A stretch of 64,000 nt of DNA, from contig CANMQO010000006.1 in NCBI GenBank assembly GCA_947500055.1, forward strand, positions 124,001-188,000, read 5' to 3'. Origin of the DNA: an uncultured Paracoccaceae bacterium. Its GTDB lineage: Bacteria > Pseudomonadota > Alphaproteobacteria > Rhodobacterales > Rhodobacteraceae. Below, in pieces: positions 33,448 through 41,490 of the stretch; the stretch's first letter is position 1, and every line of letters starts with the position of its first letter. The position numbers were made by a program, and so were the translations under genes. The notes below the pieces were generated by a model. It had not been told where the DNA came from. It saw only the letters and a list, made by a program, of their open reading frames with translations, and did not search any database.

Positions 33448-36273
33448 ATGTCACTTGATCAGCCACAGCTTGATACCTCGCCCAAAGTTTCGGACGAGGT
33501 CCGCAAGACGACCTGTTACATGTGCGCCTGCCGCTGCGGGATCAACGTGCATATGAAGGGCGGCAAGGTTGCCTATATCGAAGGCAACAAGGACCACCCG
33601 GTCAATCAGGGGGTGCTTTGCGCGAAAGGGTCGGCGGGGATCATGCAGCATAATGCACCCTCCCGTCTGCGGTCACCGCTGAAGCGGGTGGGCCAGCGTG
33701 GATCGGGTGAGTTTGAGGAAATCAGTTGGGAAGAGGCGTTGACCCTTGCCACAGACTGGTTGGCCCCGATCCGCGAGAAGCATCCCGAGAAGCTGGCGTT
33801 TTTTACTGGGCGTGATCAATCGCAATCCTTCACCAGTTTCTGGGCGCAGGGTTTCGGCACCCCGAACTATGCCGCGCATGGTGGGTTTTGTTCCGTAAAC
33901 ATGGCCGCCGCCGGCATTTACACAATGGGCGGTGCGTTCTGGGAGTTTGGCCAGCCCGACTGGGACCGCACAAAGCTTTTCATGCTGTTCGGCGTGGCCG
34001 AGGATCATGACAGTAACCCGATCAAGATCGGCATTGGCAAGATCAAGAAACGCGGCGCGCGGATGATCGGGGTGAACCCGATCCGCACCGGTTACAATGC
34101 CGTCGCCGATGATTGGGTCGGCATCACCCCCGGCACGGATGGTCAGTTCATTCTGGCGATGGTCCATTGCCTGATGAAGGCAGGCAAGGTTGATCTGGAC
34201 TATCTGGGACGTTTCACCAATGCCTCTGTTCTGGTGAACGAAGACCCCAACTCTGATCAGTTCGGGTTGTTCCTGCGCGATGCGGATGGCCAGCCGCAGG
34301 TGATTGACCGCAACACTGGTCAATTGGCCCCGTGGAATGGCAAAGGCGTCGAACCTGATCTATCCGCCACCTATCGCGATGCCGGTGTCACCCACCGCCC
34401 AGTATTTCACCTGATGGCCGACAAATATCTGTCCGATGAATACGCCCCCGAAGCTGTCGCCGAAAGCTGCGGTATCCCTGCGACACGCATCCGCGCGATT
34501 GCGGCTGATCTGGCGCGCGTCGCCTTTGACGAGGCGATTGAGCTGGACCGCCCCTGGACCGATTTCCGGGGCAAGAAACACGACAAGATGGTCGGACGGC
34601 CCGTCAGTTTCCATTCGATGCGCGGAATTTCGGCCCATTCCAATGGGTTTCAGACTTGCAGGGCCTTGCATGTGTTACAGATCATCCTCGGGTCGGTCGA
34701 GGTGCCGGGCGGCATGCGCTTCAAACCACCCTACCCCAAGCCTGCGACGGCGCATCCGAAACCGCATGGCAAGGTGACACCAGGCGCCGCATTGGATGGC
34801 CCGCATCTGGGCTATACCCATGGTCCAGAGGACCTGCTGATCGATGATGACGGCAACCCAACGCGCATCGACAAGGCTTACTCATGGGAAAACCCCATGT
34901 CCGCCCATGGGCTGATGCATATGGTGATCTCCAACGCCCATGCGGGTGTGCCCTACAAGATCGACACGCTGTTCATGTATATGGCCAACATGTCGTGGAA
35001 TTCGTCGATGAATGTGGGCGGCGTCCATAAGATGCTGACGGATAAGGATGAAAACGGCGATTACGTGATCCCGCATATCATCTATTCGGATGCCTATTCG
35101 TCCGAAATGGTCGCCTATGCCGACCTGATCCTGCCTGATACGACCTATCTGGAGCGGCATGACTGTATTTCGCTGCTCGACCGACCGATTTGCGAGGCGG
35201 ATGGTGTTGCCGATGCGATCCGCTGGCCGGTGGTTGAGCCGGACCGCGATGTGCGCGGCTTCCAGTCGGTGCTGTGCGAGTTGGGCGGCATGCTGAACCT
35301 GCCGGGGTTTGTGAATGAGGATGGCAGCCAGAAATACGCCGATTATGCCGACTACATCACCAACCATATCCGCCGCCCCGGTGTTGGCCCGCTGGCGGGT
35401 TTCCGTGGTGCGGATGGGGATGGCAAAGGCCGGGGTGATGTGAACCCTGACCAGTTGCAGAATTATATCGATAATGGCGGGTTTTGGCTGGAACACGTCC
35501 CCGAAAACGCGGCCTTCTACAAACCGTTCAGCCATGAATATCAGGATTGGGCGGTGAAGATGGGGTTCTACGACGTCGAACAGCCTTATATCTTCCAGCT
35601 GTACGTCGAACCCCTGCGCAAGTTTCAGGCCGCCGCCGAAGGCATTGGCACCCGTCAACCGCCCGACCATCTGCGCGACCAGATCAAACGCACCATGGAC
35701 CCGCTGCCGATCTGGTATGCCCCGTTCGAAGACAGCCATGTTGATACGAATGAATACCCGGTTCATGCGCTGACCCAGCGCCCGATGGCGATGTATCATT
35801 CATGGGGCACGCAAAACGCCTGGCTGCGCCAGATCCATGGGCATAACCCGCTTTATGTCCCCACCAAGATCTGGGAGGCGAATGGGTTCAAGGAAGGTGA
35901 CTGGGCCAAGGTCACATCGGCCCATGGATCAATCGTCGTGCCGGTCGCCCATCAGGCCAGTCTGAATGAAAACACGATCTGGACCTGGAACGCGATTGGC
36001 AAGCGCAAGGGCGCCTGGGCCCTTGATGACGACGCCAGCGAAGCAACCAAAGGGTTCCTGCTGAACCACCTGATCCACGAATTGCTGCCACCCAAAGGGG
36101 ATGGGCTCCGCTGGGCGAACTCGGATCCGATCACCGGACAGGCCGCGTGGTTCGATCTGCGCGTGAAGATCGAGAAATCCGCCGAGCCAAACGAGGCACA
36201 ACCGGCAATGCCAGCGATCAAATCACCTGTGGGAAAAGGGCCGAATGAGCTGGACTGGAAGGTGGGATCATGA
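33448..36273 (+). CDS. soeA: Sulfite dehydrogenase molybdopterin subunit SoeA
   Basis: This 941-residue molybdopterin oxidoreductase has an N-terminal 4Fe-4S site (CYMCACRCGINVHM, closing with GVLCAKG). There is no Tat signal, so it should face the cytoplasm, as known for SoeABC. The catalytic domain has PNYAAHGGFCSVNMAAAG and LFGVAEDHDSNP. The C-terminal cofactor domain has ALTQRPMAMYHSWGTQNAWL. It is followed by an iron-sulfur and an NrfD-type subunit. Soe assignment (sulfite to sulfate) rests on the neighbours; related dehydrogenases or polysulfide reductases look alike. Confidence 0.88.
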   Translation: MSLDQPQLDTSPKVSDEVRKTTCYMCACRCGINVHMKGGKVAYIEGNKDHPVNQGVLCAKGSAGIMQHNAPSRLRSPLKRVGQRGSGEFEEISWEEALTLATDWLAPIREKHPEKLAFFTGRDQSQSFTSFWAQGFGTPNYAAHGGFCSVNMAAAGIYTMGGAFWEFGQPDWDRTKLFMLFGVAEDHDSNPIKIGIGKIKKRGARMIGVNPIRTGYNAVADDWVGITPGTDGQFILAMVHCLMKAGKVDLDYLGRFTNASVLVNEDPNSDQFGLFLRDADGQPQVIDRNTGQLAPWNGKGVEPDLSATYRDAGVTHRPVFHLMADKYLSDEYAPEAVAESCGIPATRIRAIAADLARVAFDEAIELDRPWTDFRGKKHDKMVGRPVSFHSMRGISAHSNGFQTCRALHVLQIILGSVEVPGGMRFKPPYPKPATAHPKPHGKVTPGAALDGPHLGYTHGPEDLLIDDDGNPTRIDKAYSWENPMSAHGLMHMVISNAHAGVPYKIDTLFMYMANMSWNSSMNVGGVHKMLTDKDENGDYVIPHIIYSDAYSSEMVAYADLILPDTTYLERHDCISLLDRPICEADGVADAIRWPVVEPDRDVRGFQSVLCELGGMLNLPGFVNEDGSQKYADYADYITNHIRRPGVGPLAGFRGADGDGKGRGDVNPDQLQNYIDNGGFWLEHVPENAAFYKPFSHEYQDWAVKMGFYDVEQPYIFQLYVEPLRKFQAAAEGIGTRQPPDHLRDQIKRTMDPLPIWYAPFEDSHVDTNEYPVHALTQRPMAMYHSWGTQNAWLRQIHGHNPLYVPTKIWEANGFKEGDWAKVTSAHGSIVVPVAHQASLNENTIWTWNAIGKRKGAWALDDDASEATKGFLLNHLIHELLPPKGDGLRWANSDPITGQAAWFDLRVKIEKSAEPNEAQPAMPAIKSPVGKGPNELDWKVGS

Positions 36274-36449
36274 GCAACGGCCAAGTTCTTTTGCTCATTG
36301 CCGGTTTCCTTGTCCTGACAGTGGGCAGCTTCGTCTGGTATGTCGCCACGTGGGACACGCGCAATACATCCGCCCAGCCGTCATCAATCATTTTGCCAAA
36401 AATACTCTCGCCGAAGGCGATCCCAACATCGGAAAGGGCCACAACATGA
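36270..36449 (+). CDS. Predicted 59-residue single-TM peptide between soeA and soeB
   Basis: The 172-base gap between soeA and soeB contains one open frame, MSNGQVLLLIAGFLVLTVG, continuing SFVWYVATWDTRNTS. Its ATG overlaps the soeA stop (ATGA at 36270-36273). Its TGA overlaps the soeB ATG (ATGA at 36446-36449). Residues 5-26 form one hydrophobic helix ending in an aromatic/charged border. The C-terminal half overlaps the dispersed TTTTGCCAAAAATACTC element, so that half may be incidental. Coupled ends and the helix favour a real small membrane subunit; no family is recognised. Confidence 0.55.
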   Translation: MSNGQVLLLIAGFLVLTVGSFVWYVATWDTRNTSAQPSSIILPKILSPKAIPTSERATT

Positions 36450-37207
36450 CCCAATTGCCACCGCCATCGGCCAAGAAACTGGGGCTTGTGATTGATCTGG
36501 ATACCTGTGTGGGCTGTCATGCCTGTGTGGTGTCCTGCAAAGGCTGGAACACCGAAAACTACGGTGCACCCCTGTCGGATCAGAACGCCTATTCCGGAGC
36601 TGCCTCTGGCACCTTCCTGAACCGGGTCCATTCATACGAGGTGCAGCCGGAGCAAGGGGCCGCGCAGCTGATCCATTTCCCAAAATCCTGCCTGCATTGC
36701 GAAGATGCCCCTTGCGTGACGGTCTGCCCCACCGGGGCCAGCTACAAGCGGGCCGAAGATGGCATCGTGCTGGTCAATGAAAGTGACTGTATCGGTTGCG
36801 GGCTTTGCGCCTGGGCCTGCCCTTACGGCGCGCGGGAACTGGATGCCAAGGAAGGTGTGATGAAAAAATGCACCCTTTGTGTGGACCGGATCTATAACGA
36901 GAACCTGCCCGAAGAAGACCGCCAGCCCGCCTGTGTGCGCACATGCCCCGCCGGTGCCCGGCATTTTGGTGATCTGGGCGATGCAGAAAGTGACGTCTCG
37001 AAACTGGTCGCCGAACGTGGTGGCTTTGATCTGATGCCGGAACAAGGCACCCGGCCTGTCAACAAATACCTGCCACCGCGCCCCAAGGATGTGGAACCGG
37101 AGTTTGACATTCTGGCCCCTTATCTGGAACCGGTCGCTCAGGATGGGGCCGGTTTTGCCCATTGGCTTGATAAAGCACTGTCTGCCCTGCCTGGAGGAGC
37201 GAAGTAA
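36446..37207 (+). CDS. soeB: Sulfite dehydrogenase iron-sulfur subunit SoeB
   Basis: This 253-residue ferredoxin-type subunit has four cysteine clusters in DmsB/NrfC order: CVGCHACVVSCKGW near residue 20, CLHCEDAPCVTVCPTGAS, CIGCGLCAWACPYGAREL, then CTLCVDR with PACVRTCPAGA. It would pass electrons from SoeA to the membrane subunit. I chose the ATG at 36446 (MTQLPPPSAKK); an open extension back to 36245 in this frame has no family-like content. The stop is directly followed by the soeC ATG. Confidence 0.9.
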   Translation: MTQLPPPSAKKLGLVIDLDTCVGCHACVVSCKGWNTENYGAPLSDQNAYSGAASGTFLNRVHSYEVQPEQGAAQLIHFPKSCLHCEDAPCVTVCPTGASYKRAEDGIVLVNESDCIGCGLCAWACPYGARELDAKEGVMKKCTLCVDRIYNENLPEEDRQPACVRTCPAGARHFGDLGDAESDVSKLVAERGGFDLMPEQGTRPVNKYLPPRPKDVEPEFDILAPYLEPVAQDGAGFAHWLDKALSALPGGAK

Positions 37208-38080
37208 ATGCATCCCGCACCATCAGTTATCATTTTCAATACGTTTTCCGGTCTTGGCTTTGGCCTGTTGTTCTGGCTTGGCATGGGGGCACTTGTGCCC
37301 ACCGGTTGGGGGGCGTTCATCTGGTTTGTCATCGCCTATCTTTTTGCCGTTGGCGGGCTGATCGCTTCGACCTTTCACCTTGGCCATCCGGAACGGACAA
37401 TCAAGGCGTTCAGCCAATGGAAGACAAGCTGGCTCAGCCGCGAAGGGGTCTGTGCCGTTTTCGCCCTGACCGTCATGGCGATTTACGGGGCGGGGCTGGT
37501 TTTTGCAGGGACCCGTTTGGGGTTCTTTGGGGTGATCGGCGCGCTGGCCTCACTCGGCGTGGTTTTCACAACCTCGATGATTTACGCGCAGATGAAAACG
37601 GTGCCGCGCTGGCGGCATTGGACGACACCTGCGATGTATCTGCTCTTGTCACTTGGTGGTGGTGCGCTGCTGGCGGGCCAGATCAAGATTGCAGCGGTTC
37701 TGCTGATCGCGGGCGGCATCGTGCAGATCTTCGCCTGGGGGACCGGCGACCGGCGCTTTATCGAGGCGGGAACCACCATGGCCAGCGCCACCGGGCTGGG
37801 CCATATCGGCAAGGTCCGGGCGTTTGAACCACCACATACGGGCACCAACTACCTGATGCGCGAATTCATCCATCAGGTGGGCCGCAAACATGCCGATCAG
37901 TTGCGCGTCATCATCATTGGGCTTGCCTTCCTGCTGCCCGTTGTGCTGCTGGTTCTGCCGTTCAGCCACATCTTCGCGGCGCTGGCGGTGATCAGCCATA
38001 TCGCCGGCGTGCTGACATTGCGCTGGTTATTCTTTGCGCAGGCGGAACATGTCGTGGGGCTCTATTACGGGAAACGGTGA
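37208..38080 (+). CDS. soeC: Sulfite dehydrogenase membrane subunit SoeC
   Basis: This 290-residue protein with about eight helices belongs to the DmsC/DMSO reductase anchor family. STFHLGHPERTIKAFSQWKT and SWLSREGV near residues 57-80 are the DmsC hallmark around the quinol site. It anchors SoeAB and exchanges electrons with the quinone pool. It starts on the base after the soeB stop. Its TGA overlaps the start of a large inverted repeat that may end the operon. Confidence 0.9.
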   Translation: MHPAPSVIIFNTFSGLGFGLLFWLGMGALVPTGWGAFIWFVIAYLFAVGGLIASTFHLGHPERTIKAFSQWKTSWLSREGVCAVFALTVMAIYGAGLVFAGTRLGFFGVIGALASLGVVFTTSMIYAQMKTVPRWRHWTTPAMYLLLSLGGGALLAGQIKIAAVLLIAGGIVQIFAWGTGDRRFIEAGTTMASATGLGHIGKVRAFEPPHTGTNYLMREFIHQVGRKHADQLRVIIIGLAFLLPVVLLVLPFSHIFAALAVISHIAGVLTLRWLFFAQAEHVVGLYYGKR

Positions 38081-38146
38081 GGTCCCGGGTCAAGCCCGGG
38101 ACGGGAACACCATGTCCAACGCGCCCCGGGCCTGACCCGGGGCCTC
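38079..38146. repeat. Second copy of the GAGGTCCCGGGTC inverted repeat
   Basis: Bases 38079-38105 are identical to the left arm at 31518-31544. The right arm (CGCCCCGGGCCTGACCCGG, then GGCCTC, ending at 38146) is an imperfect complement. It overlaps the soeC stop and lies between convergent soeC and ilvA, so it could serve as a bidirectional terminator. Confidence 0.85.
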
Positions 38147-38156
38147 AACCCGTCAC

Positions 38157-39374
38157 CTACATGTCCTGCGGCACTCTGACCTTCAACCCGGCATCCCGCA
38201 AACGCCCCACAATATCGTCAACATGCGCCTGATCGCGGGCTTCGATCACGACTTCCAGTTCCGCCTGTTTGAGCGAGACGCTTTGCATCATGCGCTGGTG
38301 GATGACCTCGATGACATTGGCCCCCGCATCACCAATGATCTGCGCGATTTTCGATAACTGACCAGGCGTGTCGTCAATTTCAAAGGTCAGGCGGGTGATC
38401 CGCCCGTCGCGCATCAGCCCGCGCACAATCAGGGTCGAGAGCAGGCGGGAATCAATATTCCCGCCGCAGATCACCAGCCCGACCTTTTTGCCAGCATATT
38501 GGTCCAGATGCTTTTCGATCACGGCCAGCCCGGCACCCGCCGCCCCTTCGGCCACCAGCTTTTCATAGGATAACAGATCAAAGATCGCATTTTCGATCTC
38601 CGGCTCCGTTGCGCTGTCAACGCGGTCCACATGGGTCCTGATGATGTCGAGATTGGATTTCGCGGGCTGTCGCACCGCGATCCCTTCGGCAAGGGTTGCC
38701 CCCGCAAAAACCGGATCAAACCCTTCCAGATGGGCCTTGGCCGCATCAAACAGCTTGGCCTGCGCGCCAACCACCTCAATCCCCGGCTTGATGTCCTTGG
38801 CAGCCACCGCCATGCCCGCGATCAGACCGCCGCCACCAATCGGCACCACAATCGTATCCAGATCAGGCTGATCCTCCAGCATCTCAATCGCAACGGTGCC
38901 TTGTCCGGCCACCACCACCGGATCATCAAAAGGATGGATAAAGGTCATCCCCCGCGCGCGCGCCAGATCAAGCGTATATTGCACACTGTCGTCAAAACCC
39001 GTCCCGTGAATGATCACCTCTGCACCAAGATCACTGGTGCGTTTGACCTTGTTGAATGGTGTGCCGGCGGGCATCACGATGACGGCGGGCATCCCCAGCC
39101 GGGTTGCGTGATAGGCGACCCCTTGGGCATGATTGCCAGCACTACAGGCGATCACCCCGGCCTGACGCGCCGTTTCATCCAGGGTCAGCAATTTGGCAAG
39201 CGCGCCACGGGCCTTGAACGCATTGGTGTGCTGCAGGTTTTCCAGCTTCAGGTATAGATCGATGCCAAGATGGAGCGACAACCGGGTGGCCGGGACAAGC
39301 GGTGTGCGGATCGTGGCCGCGCGGATCGCATCATGGGCGGCCCGTATATCGTCAGCATGCAATGTCACCCACAT
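38157..39374 (-). CDS. ilvA: Threonine ammonia-lyase (threonine dehydratase)
   Basis: This 405-residue fold-type II PLP enzyme deaminates threonine to 2-oxobutanoate. The PLP lysine is in KLENLQHTNAFKARGA, GSAGNHAQG-type ACSAGNHAQGVAYHA follows, and the phosphate loop is PIGGGGLIAGMAVA. One C-terminal ACT-like domain (TFEIDDTPGQLSKIAQIIGD) gives the catabolic/short-regulatory form of about 400 residues rather than the 500-residue IlvA with two ACT domains. It stands alone, downstream of the ugpC-like gene on the same strand and separated from it by hairpins. Confidence 0.92.
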   Translation of the reverse strand: MWVTLHADDIRAAHDAIRAATIRTPLVPATRLSLHLGIDLYLKLENLQHTNAFKARGALAKLLTLDETARQAGVIACSAGNHAQGVAYHATRLGMPAVIVMPAGTPFNKVKRTSDLGAEVIIHGTGFDDSVQYTLDLARARGMTFIHPFDDPVVVAGQGTVAIEMLEDQPDLDTIVVPIGGGGLIAGMAVAAKDIKPGIEVVGAQAKLFDAAKAHLEGFDPVFAGATLAEGIAVRQPAKSNLDIIRTHVDRVDSATEPEIENAIFDLLSYEKLVAEGAAGAGLAVIEKHLDQYAGKKVGLVICGGNIDSRLLSTLIVRGLMRDGRITRLTFEIDDTPGQLSKIAQIIGDAGANVIEVIHQRMMQSVSLKQAELEVVIEARDQAHVDDIVGRLRDAGLKVRVPQDM

Positions 39375-39406
39375 CTCTCCTTCATGCGGACCGATGCGGC
39401 AGGGGC

Positions 39407-39451
39407 TAAAATTCTTCCAAGAATTTTATTCAGAATTTCTGCGAAATTCTG
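39407..39451 (-). terminator. Two hairpins after the sugar ABC ATPase gene
   Basis: TAAAATTCTT/AAGAATTTTA (39407-39428, 2-base loop) and CAGAATTTC/GAAATTCTG (39431-39451, 3-base loop) are both perfect. They lie just downstream of the ATPase gene stop and upstream of ilvA on the same strand, so they probably end the iclR-ATPase transcript. Confidence 0.7.
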
Positions 39452-39456
39452 GCGCC

Positions 39457-40518
39457 CTAATTGCGAATACGCGCTTCGGTCTCTGGGTCGAACAGATAGA
39501 TGCGCGAGGCGTCAATGTGAATACCGACCTTTGCGCCCTCATGCGAACGTTCGTCACCACGTTCTTCGACAATCACCCTCTCGCCCGTTTCGCTGGCCAG
39601 ATAGACGAATGACACGCCGCCGAGGCTTTCGGTCAGCTCAACAGTATGCGTGTTGCCGGCCGGATCAATGGTAATGTGCTCTGGCCGCGCGCCCACGCTG
39701 ACGGCTTTACCATTATATGCCGTACTGATCAGCCCGTCGAAGCTGGCCCCCAGCCCCGGTGCACTGACATTGCCCCCATTGGCGACACCTTCGACAAAAT
39801 TCATTGCGGGCGATCCGATGAAACCGGCCACGAATTTATTGTCGGGATCACGATAAAGATCCATCGGCGCGCCGACCTGTTCGATATTGCCCAGCCGCAG
39901 CACGACAATCTTGTCCGCCAGCGTCATCGCCTCGACCTGATCATGGGTGACATAGATCATTGTCGCCCCGATTTCCTTGTGCAGCCGGGCGATTTCGACC
40001 CGCATTTCGACCCGCAACTCAGCATCGAGATTCGACAACGGCTCATCAAACAGGAAAACCTCTGGCCCCCGGACAATGGCCCGGCCGATTGAAACCCGCT
40101 GACGCTGTCCGCCCGACAGCGCCGAAGGCTTGCGATCCAGGAACGGTTCCAGTTTCAGGATGCGCGTGGCCTCGGCCACTTTTTTCTCAATCTCCGACTT
40201 GGGGTGGCCGTTCATCTTCAGACCGAACCCCATGTTATCCTTGACGGTCATATGCGGATAAAGCGCGTAGGTCTGGAATACCATGGCGACGCCCCGTTCA
40301 GACGGGTCCATCCGGGTGACGTCCCGGGTGCCAATATTGATCTGGCCTTCGGTGGTTTCCTCCAACCCTGCCACCATGCGCAAAAGCGTGGATTTGCCGC
40401 AACCGGAGGGGCCGACAAAAACGCAGAATTCACCATCCTGGATACCCAGATCAATCCCGTGGATGACCTGGACGTCACCATAGCGCTTGATCACTTTGTT
40501 GAGCGTAACACCTGACAT
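39457..40518 (-). CDS. Sugar ABC transporter ATP-binding protein (UgpC/MsmK-like)
   Basis: This 353-residue ATPase of the carbohydrate CUT1 type has Walker A GPSGCGKST, signature LSGGQRQR, Walker B VFLFDEPLSNLD and H-loop THDQVEAM. About 115 residues follow as the OB/MalK-type regulatory domain (SVGARPEHITI near the start of that part). ATG 40518 is preferred to an in-frame TTG at 40527. It starts five bases after the iclR stop. It likely energises the divergent galactoside permease pair, which has no ATPase of its own. Confidence 0.92.
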   Translation of the reverse strand: MSGVTLNKVIKRYGDVQVIHGIDLGIQDGEFCVFVGPSGCGKSTLLRMVAGLEETTEGQINIGTRDVTRMDPSERGVAMVFQTYALYPHMTVKDNMGFGLKMNGHPKSEIEKKVAEATRILKLEPFLDRKPSALSGGQRQRVSIGRAIVRGPEVFLFDEPLSNLDAELRVEMRVEIARLHKEIGATMIYVTHDQVEAMTLADKIVVLRLGNIEQVGAPMDLYRDPDNKFVAGFIGSPAMNFVEGVANGGNVSAPGLGASFDGLISTAYNGKAVSVGARPEHITIDPAGNTHTVELTESLGGVSFVYLASETGERVIVEERGDERSHEGAKVGIHIDASRIYLFDPETEARIRN

Positions 40519-40523
40519 GTCTC

Positions 40524-41327
40524 TCAAATCCCCGTTGCTTGGTTTGTGTTGTAATCAGGGAAGCTCCAGTTCCGGGCATCCCTCGCGACCTTGACCGCCG
40601 TCTCATGCAGGATGGGCACATAGGCCTCCAATCCCGCAAGCGTGGTCCGGTTGGTTGTACTTGTGACCGAAAGCGCCCCCAGCACCCGCCCGCCTTCGGA
40701 CAGGATTGGCATGGCGATGCAGATAATGCCGGGTTCGTGTTCCTCGCGGTCAAACCCGTAGCCGTTGGTGCGAATATCGTCGAGCTCGCTGCGCAGGGCG
40801 GCGGCGTCTGCCAATGTGTGTTCGGTGAAGATGTGAAAGGATTGCTGGGCGATCACCTTGTTGATGGTGTCTTCATCCAGAAACGCCAACATGACCTTGC
40901 CAACCCCGGTGCAATAGGCCGGCCCAACCTTGCCTGCCTGACTGTACATCTGCACCGGATTGGCCGCGTTCCGCTTATCGATATAGAGCACATGGGCGTT
41001 ATCGAGCTGCGCCAGATGCACCGTTTCACCCACAACCTTGCTGAGCGCATCGAGATGCGGCCTTGCGATGGGGGCCAGTGTTGATTGTTCCCACGCCGCA
41101 TGGGCCAGCCGCACCAGTCTGATGCCGGGGGCGTAGGTTTGCCTGTCAGGATCAAAGGCAAGCATCTGCTGGTTGGTCAGCGATTGAACGAATCGATAAA
41201 GCGTCGGCTTGGGAAATTCAGACTGGGCCAGAAGCTCACTGAAACGCACCGGTCGCCCGAATGCAGCTACCTGATCCAGCACGGCGAGTGCTTTGCCGAC
41301 TGTGCCGTCACCGGTCACATGTCCCAT
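40524..41327 (-). CDS. IclR family regulator of the galactoside locus
   Basis: This 267-residue IclR protein has an N-terminal winged helix (VGKALAVLDQVAAFGRPVRF, then PKPTLYRFVQSL) and a GAF-like effector domain (QMYSQAGKVGPAYCTGVGKV; CIAMPILSEGGRVLGALSVT). GGGAGG directly before the ATG at 41327 sets the start. It forms an operon with the ABC ATPase and is divergent from the binding protein. Palindromes in the 163-base gap are probable operators. The inducer is probably a galactoside or a catabolic intermediate, unproven. Confidence 0.9.
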   Translation of the reverse strand: MGHVTGDGTVGKALAVLDQVAAFGRPVRFSELLAQSEFPKPTLYRFVQSLTNQQMLAFDPDRQTYAPGIRLVRLAHAAWEQSTLAPIARPHLDALSKVVGETVHLAQLDNAHVLYIDKRNAANPVQMYSQAGKVGPAYCTGVGKVMLAFLDEDTINKVIAQQSFHIFTEHTLADAAALRSELDDIRTNGYGFDREEHEPGIICIAMPILSEGGRVLGALSVTSTTNRTTLAGLEAYVPILHETAVKVARDARNWSFPDYNTNQATGI

Positions 41328-41430
41328 ATTTCCTCCCTGTCCTTCGCGCAATTTGGCACCGATCTCCGTATCGGTGCGGCGCTGGACTGTTGACAAGGCT
41401 AGCCTGTTTGCGGTTTAGTATCAATATCCA

Positions 41431-41461
41431 AAACTAAGTTTCAAATAATGAGACTAAGTTT
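41431..41461. promoter_or_regulatory. Paired palindromes, candidate IclR operator
   Basis: AAACTAAGTTT (41431-41441) is a perfect odd palindrome, and AGACTAAGTTT (41451-41461) nearly repeats it 20 bases later, two helical turns apart. A weaker inverted match (GGTTTAGTAT) lies about 20 bases upstream. They lie 30 bases before the binding-protein ATG, on the side facing that gene. Confidence 0.6.
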
Positions 41462-41490
41462 TCATGAAGGAAGCATACTGGGAGGACACC

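Noticed and set aside
34882-35799. Open frame of 305 codons antisense to soeA
   Set aside because: It lies entirely within soeA, has no start signal and has no family-like content.
36245-36445. N-terminal extension of soeB by 67 residues
   Set aside because: The extension overlaps the soeA end in a different frame, has no conserved motif, and the ATG at 36446 gives the normal SoeB start.
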